From contig NZ_JASLGE010000092.1 in NCBI RefSeq assembly GCF_030150285.1, positions 3,383 through 67,382 of the forward strand: DNA of 64,000 nt. The letters run 5' to 3'. The notes below the pieces were generated by a model, which worked only from the letters and a program-made list of their open reading frames with translations, ran no database searches and was not told the DNA's origin. Position numbers and translations under genes: made by a program. The number at the start of each line of letters is the position of its first letter. Positions within the stretch are counted from its first letter, which is position 1. The DNA is from Pseudomonas sp. (lineage in GTDB: Bacteria; Pseudomonadota; Gammaproteobacteria; Pseudomonadales; Pseudomonadaceae). Shown here one piece after another: positions 17,701 to 25,093 of this stretch.

Positions 17701-17963
17701 TGTTTATCACCACCCTGCGCGATGACCTGCAAAAGACCCGGGCAGCGCTGGACAGCGGCGATGGCGGTGCTCTGGCAAACCTGATGCACAGCATGGCGGG
17801 AGCCCTGGGCGCGGTTCAGGCCTCGGTGCTGGCCACCGTGTGCGCCGATCTGGAATGCCGCCTCGCCGGGCACGACATCACCCCTCCACTGGCGCGGGAG
17901 GTACTGCACGTGCAAGCGCGTCTTGAAGCATTGCTGAACGCACAGGAGGCTTTGGACTCGTGA
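14745..17963 (+). CDS. hybrid sensor histidine kinase with HPt domain (RcsC-like)
   Basis: A 1072-residue sensor. TM1 (IGLAVLFGLALLLIGLCYWG) is followed by a periplasmic domain to about residue 325 and TM2 (FWPLLGLIALMLAGLGGGWAF). A PAS-like linker, HisKA (FLATMSHEIRTPLYG, His496), HATPase (NNLLSNAIKF, GAGLGLSI) and receiver (VAEDNPINQ, Asp890 in LTDVNMP) follow. A C-terminal HPt domain has the phospho-His at about 1015 in LMHSMAGALGAV. The full relay would end on a separate receiver, and the REC-LuxR gene 42 bp downstream is the obvious partner. Its cytoplasmic half closely resembles the first kinase, indicating duplication. Confidence 0.9.
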   Translation: MNHRNTLLDKLASSSLRLNIGLAVLFGLALLLIGLCYWGVYRMAQEREATVKFHFTRLMENIREQDAFLTTVSRKSAAGQLLDSYRVPVMVQRSAADKTGTVYEEFEHSFSLPFSVKINPANIAAPQHTKVSSLGANLANYYSAFWSASHYQSPQVLLFNLPDNFDISVPAMGRLRGTLALQQDDFTQVVQRVRQSLRENHLEPLDNQVHWARYDADPDGSGSASILGYINIDLSATPLHISGASPWVVIASLLNLDQVNDIERIMKRSTYDHFSLIAPSGEALVGSSAWANGLHEGLNLSRDGLVFRVTSPGVQPWVGLYVIRYKNFLDYAFWPLLGLIALMLAGLGGGWAFNRWYQRHVVLPAHRALDEIAESEAFSRAVIDTAPTGLCVVRCSDYTVLLENQLARQSHGTAKLVAALHQQHDLVEQGHTDLEVEGRHWHVGFVFTRYQGQDAWLCAFNDVTRHIEDAATLHEARLAADSANEAKTRFLATMSHEIRTPLYGVLGTLELMGLTTLDQRQQHYLHTIQRSSATLFQLISDVLDVSKIESGQMTIDVLDFCPLEITEMTLSTYSAFAQAKGLQLYACIDAGLPDRVLGDALRIRQILNNLLSNAIKFTDSGRVVLRVRVLEQNSEYSHLEWQVSDSGVGISQAQHVHLFDPFYQVRDATSEGGAGLGLSICHRLCALMDGQLHVVSEPGLGSSFILQLKLPRAPGTLADCPPVEPRSAAVYVRSPAPELTRHVCAWLNRLGVEARPLGSDGRDIDDSTLLVDMLATRQPWPGPRINAIPDGCNPPEYGADGWEVDAYDVRAIARAVGYALHGHDTATATALSNTRQPLNLRILVAEDNPINQAIIKEQLQALGCSVTTAFNGEQALALWLPGAYDLVLTDVNMPLLNGYELTQALRLHDCDLPVIGITANAMREEGERCAAVGMNAWMVKPLNLHTLRAQLVKYGAPTLALPVTEATVASATGTDLLPLSAAMRALFITTLRDDLQKTRAALDSGDGGALANLMHSMAGALGAVQASVLATVCADLECRLAGHDITPPLAREVLHVQARLEALLNAQEALDS

Positions 17964-18005
17964 AGCTTCCTACCGATTCGCCTCCTCTTTCAAGGACGAT
18001 GAACC

Positions 18006-18653
18006 ATGCACAAACTTAATGTTGTTATCGCCGACGATCATCCGATTGTGCTGTTGGGTGTGCGTGAACTGGTAGAGCGCGACGGGCGCTTCGACGTGGT
18101 TGGCGAGGCGGTGTGCTCCAACGAACTGGTGCACCTGCTGACGCAGCAACCGGTGGACCTGATCATCACTGACTTCAATATGCCGGCCTTGTCCCCCTAC
18201 GGCGACGGGCTAAAACTGGTGGAGTATTTGCAACGGTATTACCCCGCCGTGCAAATCCTGGTGTTGACCATGATCTCAAGCTCCCTGATCCTCACACGCC
18301 TGCATGAATTGGGCGTGGCCGGCGTGATTCAAAAAAGCCATTTGCATGAAGAAGTCGAACGCGCGCTTAACGCCATCTACTGCGGCACGCCCTATCAGAG
18401 CGCCAGGCCCACACCCACTTCGGTCATAGAGACCCACGACGCTCTGGATCAACGCTTTGCCAGCCTGTCCCCCAAGGAATACGAAATACTGCGCCTGTTT
18501 GTGGCCGGCCAGAGTGTCAGTGACATTGCCCGCGGGCAAAACAGAAGCATTAAAACCATCAGCGCCCAAAAAGTGTCGGCCATGCGCAAGCTGGAAGTGA
18601 CAAGCGACCAGAGTCTGGTCGCTTATTGCCTGGCGCATCATATTTTTGGCTAG
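18006..18653 (+). CDS. REC-LuxR response regulator (RcsB/RocA-like)
   Basis: A 215-residue NarL/RcsB-family regulator. The receiver has VVIADDHPIVLLG and acceptor Asp56 in IITDFNMP followed by an inserted LSPYGDG loop, a feature of RcsB. The C-terminal GerE helix-turn-helix reads LSPKEYEILRLFVAG, then DIARGQNRSIKTISAQKVSA. It is the only DNA-binding output in the four-gene cassette and the probable activator of the divergent fimbrial operon through the TAAGAAT sites. It follows the HPt kinase closely and is probably co-transcribed. Confidence 0.9.
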   Translation: MHKLNVVIADDHPIVLLGVRELVERDGRFDVVGEAVCSNELVHLLTQQPVDLIITDFNMPALSPYGDGLKLVEYLQRYYPAVQILVLTMISSSLILTRLHELGVAGVIQKSHLHEEVERALNAIYCGTPYQSARPTPTSVIETHDALDQRFASLSPKEYEILRLFVAGQSVSDIARGQNRSIKTISAQKVSAMRKLEVTSDQSLVAYCLAHHIFG

Positions 18654-18679
18654 TGCGCATGGGGCTCATCGCCCAACCC

Positions 18680-20152
18680 CTAGAAGGTTTTCTTGAAGAC
18701 TTTACCGCCCTTCATAATCAGCCCGAGGTTCTTCTCGGGATCTTCCAGAAACGCCAGGCTGTGTGTGGGATCGCCGTCAACCACCAGCAAGTCAGCCAGG
18801 GCACCGGCTTCGAGGCGGCCCAGTGTGCCCGGGTAAGGGTTGCGCGCACCCGACAGGCCCAACAAGGCAGCGTTGTGCTGCGTCGCCATGTTCAGCACGT
18901 CATGGGCCGCATAGAAACGCGTCAACTTGGCCAGTTGCCGGCCTTGGGTCACGGTTTTTTCCGGGTTGAACAGCACATCCGTGCCCCAGGCGGTCTTGAT
19001 GTTGAAACGCTGCGCCATTTCATAAGCCCGCGCGGTACCTTCGGCCACCACTCGCTGGGATTCACGTCGCGCGGCGTCGGGGTAAACGTTGGCGTCTTCG
19101 TCCTGCAGGAACGGCTGAAGGCTCCACCAAATGCCGTTATCGGCCATCATGCGCACGGTGTCTTCATCCGCCAGCTGACCATGCTCAATGGATTTAACCC
19201 CCGCTCTGATGGCCCGCTGAATACTGCGAGGCGTGTACGCATGCACCAGCACATAGGTCCCCCAGTCGGCAGCGGCCTCGACTGCCATTCTCAGTTCGGC
19301 CTCCAAAAACTGTGTGCTGTCGAGCGGGTCGTGCATGGACGCCACACCGCCGCCGGCCATCAACTTGATTTGAGAAGCCCCAAGCATCAGTTGCTCGCGG
19401 GTGCGCCTGAGCACTTCGGCTTCGCCGTCTGCAATCGCGGTTGCGCCAATTTGCTCACTGAAGTTCAGGCTGTGCAGCGCGGTGCGCGGCACTTCGCTGC
19501 GCAGACGGAAGTCACCGTGGCCCGAGGTTTGAGAAATCATCGCCCCCGAGGGGTAAATACGCGGGCCATTGACAATGCCCTGATCAATGGCCCGCTTCAG
19601 AGCAAACGAAGGCCCGCCGGGGTCACGCACCGTGGTAAAGCCACGCATCAAGGTCTTTTCCGCTTCGCGCCCGGCGGTCAAATGCACAAAACCCGGATCG
19701 GCCGTCATCGCGTCCATTTGCGTGATCCCGGCCAGCGTCGTATGCCAGTGGGCATCAATCAGCCCCGGCATGACCACCCGCTGCCCACAATCAATCACCA
19801 CGGCCCCGTCTACCGGCGTATTGACCGGCAACACGGCGTCAATCAGCCCGTCTTTGATCAGCAGCGTCACGCGGTCATTGAGCACCGCCGTGCCATCGAA
19901 CAGGCGCATATTGGTCAACAGGATTGGCCGGGCGGCCATCTCGGTTGCACTGCCCTGCCCCGCCACCGCCGCCAGCTTCGAGCCTGGGCGCGGAGCCCCG
20001 GCAGCGTTCGCGCTGGCATAGAAGTCACGCTTGGAGAGATCCACCATCATGCGTTCGTGAAAGTGCTGTATGTCCGGCGAACTGCACGTACACGTGCCCA
20101 ACGCCTCAAGTTCAACAGGGTCGTGGGGGATATAACGCAAAGAGGCAGGCAT
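18680..20152 (-). CDS. amidohydrolase-family metal-dependent hydrolase
   Basis: A 490-residue amidohydrolase of the imidazolonepropionase/Xaa-Pro dipeptidase-like branch. Metal-site motifs are GLIDAHWHTTL, the Lys-containing SQIKLMAGGGVAS, VHAYTPRSIQRAIRAGVKS followed by IEHG, and the Asp in TAWGTDVLFNP. A composite beta-sandwich domain flanks the barrel (LTNMRLFDGTAV to LLVVDGDPT). About 75 extra N-terminal residues precede the usual start. GGGAG lies nine bases before the ATG. It likely hydrolyses an amide, cyclic amide or dipeptide; the substrate is unknown. It is convergent with the rcsB-like gene. Confidence 0.85.
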   Translation of the reverse strand: MPASLRYIPHDPVELEALGTCTCSSPDIQHFHERMMVDLSKRDFYASANAAGAPRPGSKLAAVAGQGSATEMAARPILLTNMRLFDGTAVLNDRVTLLIKDGLIDAVLPVNTPVDGAVVIDCGQRVVMPGLIDAHWHTTLAGITQMDAMTADPGFVHLTAGREAEKTLMRGFTTVRDPGGPSFALKRAIDQGIVNGPRIYPSGAMISQTSGHGDFRLRSEVPRTALHSLNFSEQIGATAIADGEAEVLRRTREQLMLGASQIKLMAGGGVASMHDPLDSTQFLEAELRMAVEAAADWGTYVLVHAYTPRSIQRAIRAGVKSIEHGQLADEDTVRMMADNGIWWSLQPFLQDEDANVYPDAARRESQRVVAEGTARAYEMAQRFNIKTAWGTDVLFNPEKTVTQGRQLAKLTRFYAAHDVLNMATQHNAALLGLSGARNPYPGTLGRLEAGALADLLVVDGDPTHSLAFLEDPEKNLGLIMKGGKVFKKTF

Positions 20153-20491
20153 AAAACTCCCTATGAAACGTGCTTATTCAAAAAGGCCAGCATAGTTCAC
20201 TTTCTTAATTCCGTTAAACAAGGCCTTGCCTACAGGCGACAGGGATCGGTTAAAAACCAGCGCGCCCAAGGCGCGCTCACCCTGAGGCGCTGCCGGTAGT
20301 GTTACCCGGGGCTCATGTACACGCATTTACTACCCGGATAACATTGACTGGCGATCACAAAGACTCGCTCAGGCTCAGAACCCACATCGCGCGGCTGCCA
20401 AGGCATTGGGAGTGCCTCGCGCACGGCATGCTCGCGCGAGCAAGCGCCGTAACACCGCTGGGGTTTATAGGCGCTTACCAAGGAACAGATA
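20153..20491. other. intergenic region with orphan terminator and GC-rich dyads
   Basis: This 340-bp gap between divergent genes (amidohydrolase, trmK) contains a strong terminator-like hairpin pointing leftward (annotated separately). It also holds several GC-rich dyads, such as TGCTCGCGCGAGCA at about 20430. I see no convincing small protein. A small RNA on the minus strand ending at the hairpin, or a REP-like element, are possibilities. Confidence 0.3.
20252..20277 (-). terminator. rho-independent terminator-like hairpin, minus strand
   Basis: AGCGCGCC / GGCGCGCT form an eight-base perfect stem with a three-base loop. Read leftward the stem is followed by GGTTTTTA. It lies upstream of the amidohydrolase start, where no annotated minus-strand gene ends. 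Confidence 0.5.
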
Positions 20492-21211
20492 TTGAACGAA
20501 CACACATTGTCCATGCGCCTGGAGCATGTGGCGGCGCAGGTGCCCGCCGGTGCGCGGCTGGCAGACATCGGCTCGGATCACGGCTATTTGCCCGTGGCGC
20601 TGGTGCGCCGTGGGGCCATTCTTGCGGCAGTGGCGGGCGAGGTGGCCCTGGCACCGTTTAACGCGGCCATGCGCACCGTGCGCGAAAACAATCTGGACGC
20701 GCAGATTACCGTGCGGCGGGCCGACGGCCTGGCGGCGATTCAGGCGCCAGACGGGATCACGGCGGTGACAGTCTGCGGCATGGGGGGCGAGACCATTCGC
20801 GACATCCTCGAGCGCGGCAAGGCGCACCTGAGTGGCCGCGAGCGTCTGATTCTGCAACCCAACGGCGGCGAGCAGCCGTTACGTCAATGGCTGATGCATA
20901 ACCAATACCGCATCCTTTACGAGGCGGTGCTGCGCGAACACCGGTTTGATTATGAAATCATCGTGGCCGAACGCGGTGAACCGTTGAGGTACACCGCTGA
21001 AGAGCTCTACTTCGGCCCGTTACTGCTGCAGGCCCGTAGCCAGGCCTTTTTACTCAAATGGCAGCACCGGCTGCGTTTGAAGCAACAAACCCTGGACCAG
21101 TTTGCGCAGATGGCCCGGCCGGTGCCTGAGGAAAAAGTACACGCCCTTACCCGCCAGGTTCAATGGATTAGCGCACTGCTCGCCCGCCGTGAGTGCGACC
21201 CGGCCCATTAA
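20492..21211 (+). CDS. trmK: tRNA (adenine-22-N1)-methyltransferase
   Basis: A 239-residue class I SAM methyltransferase of the TrmK/COG2384 family, which makes m1A22 in tRNA. The SAM-binding motif is RLADIGSDHGYLPVALV, followed by the family hallmarks VTVCGMGGETIRDIL and LILQPNGGEQPLRQWL. The rest of the protein forms the C-terminal coiled-coil-like tail. A TTG start with AGGA ahead gives the typical MNEHTLSMRLEHVA N-terminus; the ATG seven codons later is the alternative. Its stop overlaps the convergent LysR stop within TTAA. Confidence 0.92.
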   Translation: MNEHTLSMRLEHVAAQVPAGARLADIGSDHGYLPVALVRRGAILAAVAGEVALAPFNAAMRTVRENNLDAQITVRRADGLAAIQAPDGITAVTVCGMGGETIRDILERGKAHLSGRERLILQPNGGEQPLRQWLMHNQYRILYEAVLREHRFDYEIIVAERGEPLRYTAEELYFGPLLLQARSQAFLLKWQHRLRLKQQTLDQFAQMARPVPEEKVHALTRQVQWISALLARRECDPAH

Positions 21212-22116
21212 ACGGGGCTGGGGGGCTGCGCGGTGGCCCGAGCGTCGCGGGCCGTCACGCCTTTGTCTTCCAGCAAACGCACAAAACTGCTCAGGTTGCG
21301 CGACACCGCCCCGCGCCGCCATACCAGCCAAGTGGTCAGGTAACGGAACTCGGCGGCCAGCGGCCAGATGCTGACCGTTGTGCACCCCGGCATGCTTTGC
21401 AACATGCTGCGGGGCATCAGGGCCAGCCCCGCTCCGGCGCTGACGCAAGCCAGCATGCCGTGGTAAGACTCCATTTCAAAGATTTTGCCGGGCACCGCAG
21501 CATCGGCGTTGAACCACTTTTCAAAGTGGTGACGGTACGAGCAGTTAGCCCGGAAGGCATAGATATTCTCGCCATTGACATCCGATGCACACTGAATCGG
21601 CCCATGATGGCGCGGCGCGATAACGACCATTTCTTCCTCAAACACCGGTACGCCCTCCAGCACAGGGTGCAACACCGGGCCGTCAACGAACGAAGCCACC
21701 AGCCGCCCGGAAAGCACGCCCTCGATCATGGCCCCGGACGGTCCCGTCGACAGGTCCAGGTCCACTTTGGGGTGTTGCTGGTTGTAGGCCGCCAGCAGCC
21801 CGGGGATACGCACGGCCGCCGTGCTTTCCAGCGACCCCAGGGGAAAGGCACCTTGAGGCGCTTCACCCGCCACCGTCGCCCGGGCTTCCTGCACGAGGTC
21901 GAGAATGCGCCGCGCGTAATCCAGGAAACTCCAGCCCGCCGGCGACAGGCGCAGGCGGCTTTTCTCGCGGATAAACAGATCGACGCCCAAATCCTCTTCG
22001 AGCTGCTTGATCCGCGTTGTCAGGTTGGAAGGCACCCGATGGATCCGGGCTGCGGCGGCGCTGATGCTGCCGTGGTCGACCACTGCGGTAAAAATCTCCA
22101 GTTGCACCAGATCCAT
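21208..22116 (-). CDS. LysR-family regulator (PtrR/YneJ-like)
   Basis: A 302-residue LysR regulator with HTH LEIFTAVVDHGSISAAAARI, HRVPSNLTTRIKQLEEDLGV. Two ATGs lie six bases apart. The second (MDLVQLEIF) has GGAG at seven bases and is preferred. It is divergent from the succinate-semialdehyde dehydrogenase gene with about 100 bp between, the same pair as yneJ/ptrR and yneI/sad in Escherichia coli, so control of sad is likely. The intergenic stretch is AT-rich (TTTAAAGAAAATATTTG). Confidence 0.85.
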   Translation of the reverse strand: MDLVQLEIFTAVVDHGSISAAAARIHRVPSNLTTRIKQLEEDLGVDLFIREKSRLRLSPAGWSFLDYARRILDLVQEARATVAGEAPQGAFPLGSLESTAAVRIPGLLAAYNQQHPKVDLDLSTGPSGAMIEGVLSGRLVASFVDGPVLHPVLEGVPVFEEEMVVIAPRHHGPIQCASDVNGENIYAFRANCSYRHHFEKWFNADAAVPGKIFEMESYHGMLACVSAGAGLALMPRSMLQSMPGCTTVSIWPLAAEFRYLTTWLVWRRGAVSRNLSSFVRLLEDKGVTARDARATAQPPSPV

Positions 22117-22219
22117 AGCCATTCTCCAATCGTGAAAGAAACCCTCTTTATTATTCAGTTTAAAGAAAATATTTGCCACCCTACTCTGTGCCCATCAACT
22201 CACCCAGCAGGACGATGCC

Positions 22220-23611
22220 ATGAGCCCGATTTCCAGCCAGACCCACGCCATCTCAATCAACCCGACCACGGGCGAACAGATTGGCCAGTACCCGTTTGAA
22301 TCCGCCGAGGCGCTGGACGCCGCCCTCACACGGGCGGCCGAGGGCTTTAAAACCTGGAAACGCAAACCGCTGCAAGAGCGCTCGGCGGCAATGGTCAAGC
22401 TGGCCAGCGTGCTGCGTGAAAACGCTGAAGCCATGGCAACCATGATCACCCAGGAAATGGGCAAGCCCATCACCCAGGCCCGTGGCGAAATCGAGAAATG
22501 CGCCAAAATGTGCGAGTGGTACGCGGAAAACGGCCCGGCCATGCTGGACGCCGAACCCACCCAGGTGGAAGGCGGCAAGGCCCGCATTGAATACCGCCCG
22601 CTCGGCCCGGTTCTGGCCGTCATGCCGTGGAACTTCCCGATCTGGCAAGTGCTGCGCGGCGCGGTGCCGGTGATGCTGGCCGGCAACACCTACGTGCTCA
22701 AACACGCACCGAACGTGATGGGCAGCGCGTACCTGATTCGTGACGCCTTCATCCGCGCCGGTTTTGCCGAGGGCGTATTTGAGGTCATCAACGTCACCGC
22801 CGAGGGCGTGTCGAGCGCCATTGCCGACCCGCGCATTGCTGCTGTCACGCTGACCGGCAGCGTGCGCGCCGGTATGGCCATTGGCTCCCAGGCAGGTGCG
22901 GCACTGAAGAAGTGCGTACTGGAACTGGGCGGCTCCGACCCGTTCATTGTGCTCAATGACGCCGACCTGGACGCCGCCGTGCAAGCGGCCGTGATCGGTC
23001 GCTACCAGAACTCGGGCCAAGTCTGCGCGGCCGCCAAGCGTTTGATTATCGAAAAAGGCGTTGTCGAGGCCTTCACTCAGAAATTCGTCGAAGCCACCCG
23101 CAAGCTGGTCGTGGGCGACCCGCTGTCCAGCGCCACCTATATCGGCCCGATGGCGCGCTTCGACCTGCGCGATGAACTGGACCGCCAAGTCATCGACACC
23201 CTGGAACAAGGCGCGACGCTGCTGCTCGGCGGTGGCAAGGCACAAGGGCCGGGCAACTTCTATGAGCCCACGGTGCTGGCCAATGTGACTGAAACAATGA
23301 CCGCATTTAAACAGGAGTTGTTCGGCCCGGTGGCATCGATCATCACCGCCGACGACTGCGCCCATGCCGTGGCGTTGGCCAACAACAGCGATTTCGGCCT
23401 GACAGCCACGATCTACACGGCCAACGTCGACCTGGCCCAGCAACTGACCGCTGAGCTGGAAACCGGCGGCGTGTTTATCAACGGCTACTCGGCCAGCGAT
23501 CCCCGCGTATCGTTCGGCGGCGTGAAGAAAAGCGGTTTTGGCCGTGAGCTGTCGCACTTTGGCGTACGCGAATTCTGCAACGCACAAACCGTGTGGCTGG
23601 ACCGTCACTGA
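22220..23611 (+). CDS. sad: NAD(P)-dependent succinate-semialdehyde dehydrogenase
   Basis: A 463-residue aldehyde dehydrogenase, the short form (about 460) typical of Sad/YneI rather than GabD (about 480). Catalytic residues are visible: Asn138 in MPWNFPIW, Glu235 in LELGGSDPF and nucleophile Cys269 in NSGQVCAAAKR. It oxidises succinate semialdehyde to succinate, feeding putrescine/GABA or aromatic breakdown into the TCA cycle. Divergent from the PtrR-like regulator and followed by a clear terminator. Confidence 0.9.
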   Translation: MSPISSQTHAISINPTTGEQIGQYPFESAEALDAALTRAAEGFKTWKRKPLQERSAAMVKLASVLRENAEAMATMITQEMGKPITQARGEIEKCAKMCEWYAENGPAMLDAEPTQVEGGKARIEYRPLGPVLAVMPWNFPIWQVLRGAVPVMLAGNTYVLKHAPNVMGSAYLIRDAFIRAGFAEGVFEVINVTAEGVSSAIADPRIAAVTLTGSVRAGMAIGSQAGAALKKCVLELGGSDPFIVLNDADLDAAVQAAVIGRYQNSGQVCAAAKRLIIEKGVVEAFTQKFVEATRKLVVGDPLSSATYIGPMARFDLRDELDRQVIDTLEQGATLLLGGGKAQGPGNFYEPTVLANVTETMTAFKQELFGPVASIITADDCAHAVALANNSDFGLTATIYTANVDLAQQLTAELETGGVFINGYSASDPRVSFGGVKKSGFGRELSHFGVREFCNAQTVWLDRH

Positions 23612-23646
23612 TTGAACCCGCAACCCTGAACACCCTGTGACTGTTC

Positions 23647-23682
23647 ACCCTGCCGGGCTCAACCCGGCGGGGTGTTTTTTTT
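23647..23682 (+). terminator. rho-independent terminator after sad
   Basis: A ten-base GC-rich stem (CCCTGCCGGG / CCCGGCGGGG, one G-T pair) with a five-base loop is followed by GTGTTTTTTTT, 36 bp after the sad stop. Confidence 0.85.
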
Positions 23683-23733
23683 GGGCGTTCGTGGGCCTGT
23701 GGGCCCGCACCCATACAGGGCGCGAGCGTTGGC

Positions 23734-25056
23734 TCAATCCTCCAGCAAGTTGCCCCTCAAGGTTGTGCTGCTGTAGCGCTCGCGCAAGCGGCCGCGACGC
23801 TGAAGCTCCGGCGATACCCAGTCGGCAAACTCTTCAAAGCAACCCGGCGTGTAGGTGGCCGCAAGCATGAAGCCATCAGCACCGCCGTCGTCCATGTAGT
23901 GCTCGATCTGGTCGGCAATGTCCACCGCCGTGCCAACCGCAACCGGCATGCCCATGCCCATCGCGTAGATCAACGCTGCTTCGCGTACTGTCACCGGTGC
24001 GCCGCCCTTGGCGTAGATGATCGATTCAAACAGGCCCTGAATGCCTGGAATGGCAATGTCCTGCACGATGTCATCCAACGAATACGTGGAAAAATCCGGA
24101 CCAAAATGCCCGGAAATCCACGCCAACGCGCCTTCCAGCGGAATATTGGCTTTCAGTTGCTCGTACTTGTCCTCGGCTTCGCTGCGCGTGCGGCCCACCA
24201 CCGTTTGCAAGCCGTAAATCAGTTTCACGCCCTTGGCCGAACGCCCGAACTTGCCTTCACGTTCACGCATGTCGTCGTGGTATTCACGCATGCGTTTCAC
24301 GTTGGGATGCACGGCGAAAATAGCCTCGGCATGCTGGGCCGCAAAGTCCCGCCCGCGATCCGATGACCCGGCCTGCCACAGCACCGGCCGCCCTTGGGGC
24401 GAAGGGCTGACAAAGGGCCGCGCACGGGAACTGAAGTAGCGCCCCTGGTGAATCACTTCCTTGATTTTGGCAGGGTCGGCATAAATGCCGCTGGCCTTGT
24501 CCGCGATAATCGCGCCCGGCTCCCAGGCGTCCCAGTACTTGTAGCAAAGCTCCAGGTACTCCTGCATTTTCTCGTAGCGGTCTTCGCGCTGGCTCATGTC
24601 AGCACCGTAAGCGTCCCACTCGCTTTTCGAATAGGAACTGACGACGTTCCATGCCACGCGCCCTTGCGACAAGTGATCCAAGCTCGACAGCCGCCGTACC
24701 AGCGAATACGGGTGTTCGAACGCGGTAGACAGGGTCACGCCGATACCCAGATGGCGTGTTGCACGCGCCATGATCGGCACCAAGGTGGACGGCTCATGCG
24801 TGGGGAATTGCACCGCGTACTTCACAGTGGCATCAGAGCTGCCTTCGTAGTTGTTGTACGGGGCCAGCTCATCGGCGATAAACGCGCCGGTGAAAAAGCC
24901 GCGCTCCATGGTCCGCGCCATGTGTTCCCAGTAGGCCGGCGTGCGCCAGTCCCAGTTGACCTTGTCTTGCGCATGCCGCCACATCCCGGTGGCGTGGCTG
25001 TTCACGCCGTGCTGGATAAAGCCCAGCAACTGCGCTTTGGATTTTACGTTGGCCAT
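23734..25056 (-). CDS. NtaA/SnaA/DszA-family FMN-dependent monooxygenase
   Basis: A 440-residue bacterial luciferase-like (LLM) flavin monooxygenase of the nitrilotriacetate/dibenzothiophene-sulfone branch. Visible family features are the N-terminal LLGFIQHGVNSHATGMWRH, ERGFFTGAFIADEL, VTLSTAFEHPYSLVRRLSSL, DHLSQGRVAWNVVSSYS and VLWQAGSSDRGRDFAAQHAE. It uses reduced FMN supplied by a partner reductase; no reductase gene is adjacent. Downstream of and probably co-transcribed with the SfnG-like gene. The substrate is likely an organosulfur or organonitrogen compound, by family only. Confidence 0.85.
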   Translation of the reverse strand: MANVKSKAQLLGFIQHGVNSHATGMWRHAQDKVNWDWRTPAYWEHMARTMERGFFTGAFIADELAPYNNYEGSSDATVKYAVQFPTHEPSTLVPIMARATRHLGIGVTLSTAFEHPYSLVRRLSSLDHLSQGRVAWNVVSSYSKSEWDAYGADMSQREDRYEKMQEYLELCYKYWDAWEPGAIIADKASGIYADPAKIKEVIHQGRYFSSRARPFVSPSPQGRPVLWQAGSSDRGRDFAAQHAEAIFAVHPNVKRMREYHDDMREREGKFGRSAKGVKLIYGLQTVVGRTRSEAEDKYEQLKANIPLEGALAWISGHFGPDFSTYSLDDIVQDIAIPGIQGLFESIIYAKGGAPVTVREAALIYAMGMGMPVAVGTAVDIADQIEHYMDDGGADGFMLAATYTPGCFEEFADWVSPELQRRGRLRERYSSTTLRGNLLED

Positions 25057-25093
25057 TGTGTTTACACCTTAAAGGACAGAAAGGGGTGGCCGC

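Noticed and set aside
18626..20299. 557-codon plus-strand open frame
   Set aside because: Antisense to the amidohydrolase, whose metal-site motifs are unmistakable.
22253..23623. 456-codon minus-strand open frame
   Set aside because: Antisense to the aldehyde dehydrogenase gene sad.
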